DNA of 64,000 nucleotides from Malus domestica. Lineage: Eukaryota; Streptophyta; Magnoliopsida; Rosales; Rosaceae. The position numbers and the translations under genes are program-made. Below are positions 57,778 through 64,000 of this stretch, one piece after another. A model generated the notes under the pieces. It was not told the DNA's origin, did not search any database, and saw only the letters and a program-made list of their open reading frames with translations. Every line of letters begins with the position of its first letter. Positions within the stretch are counted from its first letter, which is position 1. The DNA is taken from assembly GCF_042453785.1 (NCBI RefSeq), contig NC_091671.1, positions 41,062,501-41,126,500 on the forward strand. Direction: 5' to 3'.

Positions 57778-58458
57778 TTGAAAATGTCTGGACCCTCCGA
57801 CCGTCGTTTTGACTTGAACCTTGGAGAAGAGACAGCCACGCCTTCTCCAGACAACATATGGCTCCCATCCTTCATATCCCCTACTGGTCCTCTTACCGTT
57901 GGGGATTCTGTGATGAAGAATGATATGACCGCTGCAGTGGTGGCCAGGAACCTTCTCACTCCCAAAGATAACAGACTACTTTCCAAACGGTCTGATGAGT
58001 TGGCTGTTAAGGACTCTCTGGCTCTTAGTGTTCAGTGTGCAGGTTCTGTGTCTAATATGGCCCAACGCCTATTTGCTAGAACCCGCCAAGTTGAATCATT
58101 GGCTGCTGAAGTGATGAGTCTCAAACAGGAGATTAGAGGGCTCAAGCATGAGAATAAGCAGTTGCACCGGCTCGCCCATGACTATGCTACAAACATGAAG
58201 AGGAAGCTTGACCAGATGAAGGAATCTGATGGTAAGGTTTTACTTGATCATCAGCGGTTTGTGGGTTTGTTCCAAAGGCATTTATTGCCTTCGTCCTCTG
58301 GGGCTGTACCTGGTAATGAAGCTTCAAATGATGAACCTCCAATGCCTCCTCCTTCTGGGGTTTTGTCAAGTACTGAGGCTCCGGATAACCACCCTCCGGT
58401 GCTTTCTCTTTCTGGGGCTCTACCGACTGCTGAGACTTCCCCTAAGCAACCTTTGTGA
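57778..58458 (+). CDS. Antisense additional ORF of the Tat element (226 residues)
   Basis: ATG 57784 is in the good context AAAATGTCTGG; the frame is open two codons further. The protein begins MSGPSDRRFDLNLGEE, has a Pro/Ser-rich start, a central helical region with Leu/Met/Lys heptads ([20 protein letters not shown] ... [19 protein letters not shown]), and a Pro/Ser/Thr-rich tail. It reads opposite to pol. Tat elements are known to carry an extra ORF between pol and the 3' LTR, sometimes antisense (Grande type), with unknown function. A close copy at 17726-18406 shows similar protein but one stop. A TATA-like motif is not clear. It may be expressed from its own promoter; that is inference. 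Confidence 0.7.
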   Translation: MKMSGPSDRRFDLNLGEETATPSPDNIWLPSFISPTGPLTVGDSVMKNDMTAAVVARNLLTPKDNRLLSKRSDELAVKDSLALSVQCAGSVSNMAQRLFARTRQVESLAAEVMSLKQEIRGLKHENKQLHRLAHDYATNMKRKLDQMKESDGKVLLDHQRFVGLFQRHLLPSSSGAVPGNEASNDEPPMPPPSGVLSSTEAPDNHPPVLSLSGALPTAETSPKQPL

Positions 58459-58959
58459 AGGCTCCCTTTTGTTTGTTTATTTTGACTCATGTATATGTAC
58501 ATATTTGTGGCTTATCGAAAATATTAATAAATAAGCTTTGCTTCATTTCAACATATTGTGTTAAATACACCAAAGCCTTCTTCATAAAGTTCTTTGAATT
58601 TTTGCTTTTGTTGAAACCTGTATTGTTGAAGCTTTGTGAGTGAAGCATGTAGTTTGAGGTAGTGTTCCCTTAATTTCCCGAGTGAGGAAAACTTCTCGGT
58701 TGGAGACTTGAAAAATCCAAGTCACTGAGTAGTCACGAACTTTTGAGTACCAAGGCGTAGTAGCATATGGTGGGAGTCCCCCAAGTCTCTAGTCGAGGGA
58801 GTTGACGAATGAGGTGTCTTGCTAATAGTCCATGTCGTAAGTACCAAAACTTCATTCTTTTGTTTTCTAAGTGGTAGCCCCGGACTTTTTCTTCATAGAT
58901 TTTGTTTATGAAGGTTGCTAGGCCCGAATAAGTGGAATTGCAGAAGGTGTAACCGTTGG

Positions 58960-59080
58960 TGCATTAACATCATAATGGAAGCATCACAATGATGGAAGCA
59001 TCACAATGATGAAAGCATCATAATGATGAAAACACCATAATGATGAAACATCATAATGATGTTTCTTTGGTGGAATTGTT
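58960..59080. repeat. Short CATAATGATGAAA repeats
   Basis: Seven or so variants of CATCACAATGATGGAAG / CATAATGATGAAA in tandem within the Tat 3' region. Confidence 0.75.
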
Positions 59081-59159
59081 TTTCATTTCCCCTAACAACC
59101 GGAATTGTTTTTCAACATAACACCATCATCTGTAGGTCGAATCACAAAGTTGTCTTCAT

Positions 59160-59940
59160 GAAAGTTGTTCGTTAATTCCTTAACTACAACATATCCAAAT
59201 TGGAGAGCCATCGGAGCAGTACAACTCCAGAAATCCAGGTATGATGAGTGACTGTTTATCATTTGTCTGTCAACCCGTCAGATTTGTTGTGAGCTTTGAA
59301 ACTCTATTTTCTCTTGCTCAGATCAGCATGCTTTCTTCATTGAAGTTGTTCCTCAGCTTGTGAACTACAACATATCCAAATTTGAGATCCCTCGGAGCTG
59401 TATAACTCAAGAAACTCAGGTATGATGAATGACTGGTTATTATTTTTCTGTCAACCCGTCAGATTTGTTGTGAGCTTCGAAACTCCATTTTCTCTTGTTC
59501 AGATCGGTATGCTTTCTTCATTGAAGTTGTTCCTCAGCTTGTTAACTACAACATATCCAAATTTGAGATCCCTCGGAGCTGTATAACTCAAGAAACTCAG
59601 GTATGATGAATGACTGGTTATTATTTTTCTGTCAACCCGTCAGATTTGTTGTGAGCTTCAAAACTCCATTTTATCTTGTTCAGATCGGTATGCTTTCTTC
59701 ATTGAAGTTGTTCCTCAGCTTGTGAACTACAACATATCCAAATTTGAGATCCCTCGGAGCTGTGTAACTCAAGAAATTCAGGTATGATGAATGACTGGTT
59801 ATTATTTGTCTGTCAACCCGTCAGATTTGTTGTGAGCTTCGAAACTCCATTTTCTCTTGTTCAGATCGGTATGCTTTCTTCATTGAAGTTGTTCCTCATC
59901 GACTCTTTCATAACATATCAAAAATTCAGGATGAACTAAC
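59160..59940. repeat. 181-bp tandem array, about four copies
   Basis: GAAGTTGTTCCTCAGCTTGT followed by GAACTACAACATATCCAAAT recurs at 59341, 59522, 59703 and 59884, exactly 181 bp apart, with a diverged first unit from about 59160. Satellite-like arrays in this part of Tat elements are established for Ogre-type elements. Confidence 0.9.
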
Positions 59941-60469
59941 GGTTAAATATTTCCAGATCTTCGAAACATCACAACAGCTTCGAAATCTGCAAGAAGCCGA
60001 CTATCATGTTTGGAGCTTCAACACTTTAATTTCCGTCGCTCAAACAGAAATGGTTCCTTCTTGAAAGTTGTTCATATGCTCAAGAACTATAGGGTGTCCA
60101 AAATTCAGCTCCATTGGAGAAGAGCAGAGGTTGCAGAAATTTGATAGATGAAAGGAGGCGGAAGAGGGAGAGAGAGAAAAAGTCTCTTGGGTTGGATTTC
60201 TATTTTGGGGCAGATTCCAATTTTTGTAGCACCTTCATTATTGATGAATTGCTTGTACTTTTGTCCATTATGAAATTTGGGACTTTGGCTTGTTGTTGGA
60301 TCTATTATAATATGTTTGGGAACATATATAAGTGAATAAATAAGAAGGAAAATTTTGGGCCCTTGTGGGTGTAAAACAAAAAATGTTTATGTTTACCCAA
60401 GTGTTTTTGTACAAGTTCAAGGGCATCTTGGGTTTTGTGAACAAAATTTGTTTATTTGGAGCAAGGTTT

Positions 60470-60915
60470 TGTGTTGAAGCTTTGTAGGTGAAGCTTTGGT
60501 GTTGAAGCTTTGTGGGTGAAGCTTTGGAGGTGAAGCTTTTCGGGTGAAGCTTGTTGGGTGAAGCTTTTTAGGTGAAGCTTTGTGGGTGAAGCTTTTTAGG
60601 TGAAGCTTTTTAGGTGAAGCTTTTCGGGTGAAGCTTTTTGGGTGAAGCTTTTTAGGTGAAGCTTTTCGGGTGAAGCTTTTTGGGTGAAGCTTTTTAGGTG
60701 AAGCTTTGATGGTGAAGCTTTTTGGGTGAAGCTTTTTAGGTGAAGCTTTTTGGGTGAAGCTTTTTAGGTGAAGCTTTGATGGTGAAGCTTTTTGGGTGAA
60801 GCTTTTTAGGTGAAGCTTTGATGGTGAAGCTTTTTGGGTGAAGCTTTTTAGGTGAAGCTTTGTGGGTGAAGCTTTGGAGGTGAAGCTTTTCGGGTGAAGC
60901 TTTTTGGATGAAGCT

Positions 60916-60916
<1 letters not shown>
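60470..60916. repeat. 14-bp minisatellite (GTGAAGCTTTTTAG)n
   Basis: About 32 units, variants ending TTTTAG, TTTTGG, TTTCGG, TTGTGG or TTGATG. Three units make 42 bp, so the minus frame stays open and reads as a 14-residue repeat (LHLKSFTQKASPSK); I treat that frame as a by-product. A T-run of about 31 follows at 60917-60948. Confidence 0.92.
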
Positions 60917-60948
<32 letters not shown>

Positions 60949-61159
60949 GCGCTTGACACGGTCTTCATTTGCTTGTTTTGTAGTGACTGTGGAAGACGGA
61001 TTGCTTTCTGATTGAGAAGGGTTCCGGCATCGCTTGCTATGAATGTAAAAGAGTGAGGGCTGAGTTGGCTAAATTACCTCTTTATTGAATTCATTGCCAA
61101 ATGGCCTTCATTACATAGGATGCCGAACGGCTATAGCTCAACACTTGTACATCGTGAGT

Positions 61160-64000
61160 CTATTTGTAGTAGTACTTCAAGTGATCAGCGTTCCATGGAT
61201 GGCCAAGGGTCTTGCCATCGGAGCTTCTAAGTGTGTAAGAGCCAGGGCGACTGATGCCAATGACTTCATACGGTCCATCCCAGTTTGGACTAAGTGTGCC
61301 TTCACTCGGGACTCTGTCGCAGAGTAATCTTTTCTTTAAGACCCAATCTCCTATTTTGAAAGAACGAGGCTTGACCCTAGAGTCATAATAGTTGGAGATG
61401 CGCTGCTTGTAGGCGACATTCCTCAAGTGAGCTTGGTTTATGTGTTCCTCGACTAAATCCAAGTTGAGGGTGAGTTGTTTGTCATTTTCACTTTGAATGT
61501 AGTTCTGGACTCGGAATGTTGCTTGCTCGAGCTCAACAGGGACAACCGCCTCTGTGCCAAAGGCAAGTGAGAATGGAGTTTCTCCTGTTGAAGTCCGATA
61601 TGAAGTGCGATATGACCAAAGAACTTGGGGTACAAATTCTGGCCAACAGCCTTTAGCTTTGTCCAAGCTGGTTTTCAAAGTGCGCTTGATTATTTTGTTG
61701 ATGGCCTCAACTTGTCCATTAGACTGGGGATGAGCTGGAGAGGCAAAGCATAAGTTGATGTTGAACTTAGAGCAGAACAACTTGAACTTCTTGTTGTCAA
61801 ACTGTCGCCCATTGTCAGTGACTATCGCATTGGGAATGCCGAATCTACAAAGGATGTTCTTCCACACGAAGTCTTCTATCTTTGCCTCAGTAATGGTTGC
61901 CAAGGGTTCTACTTCGGCCCACTTTGTGAAGTAGTCCACTGCAACGACTGCGTAACAGACTTTGCCCTTCCCTGCCGGCATTGGGCCGATCAAATCAAGT
62001 CCCCACTGGGCGAAGGGCCAAGGGCTGATCATAGGAGTAAGAGGCTCTGGAGGGGAATGAGGAATAGTTGCATATCGTTGACATTTGTCACATGAGCGGG
62101 ATACTTTGATGGCATCCTGGTGGAGTGTTGGCCAGTAATATCCTTGGCGAAAAGTCTTGTGTGCTAGGGACCGAGATCCAGCATGATCTCCACAGACTCC
62201 CTCATGTATTTCCCGAAGGACGATTTCCGCCTCGGCAGGCGTAAGACACCTTAAGTATGGCAGGCTAAAACCTCGCTTATAGAGTTGATCATTGATGATC
62301 AGGTAGCGGGTAGACTTGTATCGAATTTGCTTAGCCTGGACTTTATCATTTGGGAGGGTGCCATGAGCAAGGAAATTATAGATCGGGGTGATCCAACTAT
62401 CCCCCTGTTGTAAGTTGCATACTTCTACGGCCATGGTGCTTGGTGTTGCCAACAGTTCGACATGAATTTTTCTTCCAATCTTGTCTTCCACAGCTGAGGC
62501 GAGGCGAGCCAGGGCGTCTGCATGACTGTTTGCCGCTCGAGGAACTTGGGTGATCTGGTAGTGGAAGTGCTTGAGCAAAAGTTGTGTTTGCGCAAGATAT
62601 GCTGCCATGGAGCTGTCCTTAGCATCAAAGTTGTTGGTAACCTGGTTGACCACTAATTGGGAGTCACTGAAAATATCAATTTGTTTAACCCCGAGGTGTT
62701 TGGCCAAACGTAATCCTGCTAGAAGGGCTTCATACTCGGCCTCATTGTTTGATGCCTTGAATTTGAAACGAAGAGCATACTCCATTGCTACTTTGTCGGG
62801 CGTAGTCAAGACTAGTCCCGCTCCACAGCCCTGTTGGTTGGATGAGCCATCAACATACAGACTCCATGCTGAGGTCGTTGATTCTACTTTCTGAGCTTCC
62901 GATGGTAATGAAGCTACTGCTTCAGGTGTAGAAGCAATGTCAACAGGATATGTGAAGTCGGCGATGAAATCTGCTACTGCTTGACCTTTTTCGGCTGGTT
63001 TTGGTTGGTAGGAGATGTCAAACTCACCCAATGCTATCGCCCATTTGATCATTCGCCCAGACGTGTCAGGACTCTGGAGTATCTGTCGAAGAGGGTGATT
63101 GGTAAGCACGATGATGGCGTGTGCTTGGAAATAAGGGCGAAGTTTCCGAGCAGACATGACCAATGCTAGAGCTAATTTCTCAATGTTGGAGTATCGTGTC
63201 TCCGCATCTTGTAGGGCCTTGCTAGCGTAGTAGACGGGCCGTTCGACATCACTGTCCATTCGAATAAGAACAGAACTGACTGCTGAAGCCGAAACCGATA
63301 GATAGATGATGAGAGTGTCACCAACTTCTGGTTTGGAGAGCAGAGGGGCTTTACTCATGTACTCTTTGAGGTTCCTGAATGCCTTGGCACATTCCTCCGT
63401 CCATGTAATGTACTTCTTATTTCCCTTGAGTGCTTTGAAGAAAGGAGCACATCTGTCTGTGGCCTTAGAGATGAATCTGGTTAAGGCTGCCACCTTGCCA
63501 GTAAGGCTTTGGATGTCTTTTGAAGTTATTGGCTCTTTCATGTCGAGGATTGCTTTGATCTTTTCAGGGTTAGCTTCAATGCCTCGTTGGCTAATCATGA
63601 AGCCTAAGAATTTGCCAGAGCCCACGCCGAAGGCACATTTGTTGGGGTTCAACCTCATTCGATACCTCTTTAGAATGGTGAAAGTTTCAGATAGGTCGGT
63701 GATGTGTTGGTCAGCATGTTTGCTTTTGACTAGCATATCATCAACGTAAACTTCCATGTTCTTCCCAATTTGTTCGGCGAACATTGAATTGACCAGTCTC
63801 TGATAAGTTGCTCCTGCATTCTTTAGGCCGAAAGGCATGACTTTATAGCAATATAGTCCCCTGTCAGTAGTGAAGGCCGTGTGTTCTTGGTCTGAGGGGT
63901 TCATGAGGATTTGGTTGTATCCTGAATAAGCGTCCATAAAGCTCAAGAGCTCACACCCTGCCGTAGAGTCTATAAGCCTGTCAATAAGAGGAAGAGGGAA
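61160..64000 (-). CDS. Gypsy (Tat-type) pol: reverse transcriptase, RNase H, second RNase H, integrase; 5'-partial
   Basis: An uninterrupted frame of about 946 codons enters from beyond 64000 and stops at 61160. Domains in order: RT palm with FMDAYSGYNQI (about 63930) and catalytic YVDDM (about 63740); classical RNase H with VYYASKALQDAETRYSNIEK (about 63190-63245); a second, archaeal-type RNase H with LYVDGSSNQQGCGAG and NNEAEYEALLAGL (about 62700-62870); integrase zinc finger (HEGVCGDH ... CDKCQRYA, 62070-62205) and DDE core (GLDLIGP about 62000, VTDNGRQFD about 61805, QSNGQVEAINKI about 61710); then a C-terminal WDGPYEV segment. The dual RNase H places it in the Tat group. No stop or frameshift is seen, so the copy could be recent. 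Start, protease and gag are outside the window. Confidence 0.93.
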   Translation of the reverse strand, partial: FPLPLIDRLIDSTAGCELLSFMDAYSGYNQILMNPSDQEHTAFTTDRGLYCYKVMPFGLKNAGATYQRLVNSMFAEQIGKNMEVYVDDMLVKSKHADQHITDLSETFTILKRYRMRLNPNKCAFGVGSGKFLGFMISQRGIEANPEKIKAILDMKEPITSKDIQSLTGKVAALTRFISKATDRCAPFFKALKGNKKYITWTEECAKAFRNLKEYMSKAPLLSKPEVGDTLIIYLSVSASAVSSVLIRMDSDVERPVYYASKALQDAETRYSNIEKLALALVMSARKLRPYFQAHAIIVLTNHPLRQILQSPDTSGRMIKWAIALGEFDISYQPKPAEKGQAVADFIADFTYPVDIASTPEAVASLPSEAQKVESTTSAWSLYVDGSSNQQGCGAGLVLTTPDKVAMEYALRFKFKASNNEAEYEALLAGLRLAKHLGVKQIDIFSDSQLVVNQVTNNFDAKDSSMAAYLAQTQLLLKHFHYQITQVPRAANSHADALARLASAVEDKIGRKIHVELLATPSTMAVEVCNLQQGDSWITPIYNFLAHGTLPNDKVQAKQIRYKSTRYLIINDQLYKRGFSLPYLRCLTPAEAEIVLREIHEGVCGDHAGSRSLAHKTFRQGYYWPTLHQDAIKVSRSCDKCQRYATIPHSPPEPLTPMISPWPFAQWGLDLIGPMPAGKGKVCYAVVAVDYFTKWAEVEPLATITEAKIEDFVWKNILCRFGIPNAIVTDNGRQFDNKKFKLFCSKFNINLCFASPAHPQSNGQVEAINKIIKRTLKTSLDKAKGCWPEFVPQVLWSYRTSYRTSTGETPFSLAFGTEAVVPVELEQATFRVQNYIQSENDKQLTLNLDLVEEHINQAHLRNVAYKQRISNYYDSRVKPRSFKIGDWVLKKRLLCDRVPSEGTLSPNWDGPYEVIGISRPGSYTLRSSDGKTLGHPWNADHLKYYYK

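Larger units (their letters stand above)
55161..64000 (-). mobile_element. Tat-lineage Ty3/Gypsy retrotransposon, 5' part beyond the window
   Basis: Read on the minus strand, the order is pol (61160 to the edge), 14-bp minisatellite, 181-bp array, antisense ORF, GC-moderate spacer, polypurine tract and 3' LTR. The dual RNase H in pol, antisense extra ORF and tandem repeats between pol and the 3' LTR are features described for the Tat group (Ogre, Retand, Grande types). Gag, protease, the RT start and the 5' LTR must lie right of 64000, so length and target duplication cannot be determined. Confidence 0.88.

Noticed and set aside
59160..59940. CRISPR-like array
   Set aside because: Units of 181 bp are contiguous without unique spacers, in a eukaryotic retrotransposon.
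60417..60968. 183-residue Lys/Ser/Phe-rich repeat protein on the minus strand
   Set aside because: It is the translation of the 14-bp minisatellite; three units make a multiple of three, so the frame stays open without selection.
61160..64000. Endogenous pararetrovirus polymerase
   Set aside because: Integrase with zinc finger and DDE core plus dual RNase H identify a Gypsy retrotransposon; no movement or coat protein region is seen.

Overview
The window is plant nuclear DNA: intron-rich genes with GT-AG splice sites, plant-type proteins, and a dense load of plant transposable elements. The transposon families (an RTE LINE of the kind common in apple and pear, Cassandra elements with 5S-like LTRs, Tat-lineage Gypsy elements) suggest Rosaceae, perhaps Malus or Pyrus. 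That assignment is inference, not proof.

Genes occupy only about 5.3-25.6 kb. In order: a six-exon gene for a probable organelle-targeted protein with a divergent RRM-like domain (5359-7552, +); a three-exon gene of unknown function (8225-10337, -); a 22-exon CTP synthase gene (11234-23765, +), transcribed divergently from its left neighbour; and a single-exon DUF761 gene (24868-25614, -), convergent with CTP synthase. The CTP synthase exons sum to 1710 nt, exactly 570 codons, with both catalytic halves complete. Its intron 13 is swollen to 7.8 kb by an antisense RTE LINE with a 17-bp target duplication; this LINE is itself mosaic and contains a 3.8-kb piece of a Tat-like Gypsy element.

From 26 kb to the end I find no independent host gene, only nested transposable elements. 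There are two PIF/Harbinger-like and two MULE-like non-autonomous DNA elements with exact or near-exact target duplications. Three solo LTRs (29227-36126, 41916-45134, 48640-51563) each have a 5-bp target duplication, and each has been invaded by younger elements. Cassandra appears as a complete element (44069-44708), a three-LTR form flanked by one target duplication (49116-50025) and a solo LTR (51118-51489).

The most unusual content is a pair of related coding-deficient LTR retrotransposons, A (31178-35669, +) and B (36350-40705, -), lying tail to tail. Each carries several unrelated host-gene fragments in sense orientation: A has a plasmodesmata callose-binding/X8 gene copy and a CDPK-related kinase N-terminus; B has SAUR, WRKY (group IIc type) and adenosine kinase fragments. 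Their LTR ends and polypurine tracts match those of the autonomous-looking Tat element at 55161-64000 (-), which suggests that lineage as their mobilising partner. The Tat element has an open pol frame (RT, RNase H, second RNase H, integrase) running off the right edge, a 181-bp tandem array, a 14-bp minisatellite and an antisense 226-residue ORF that is also present in the copy inside the CTP synthase intron.
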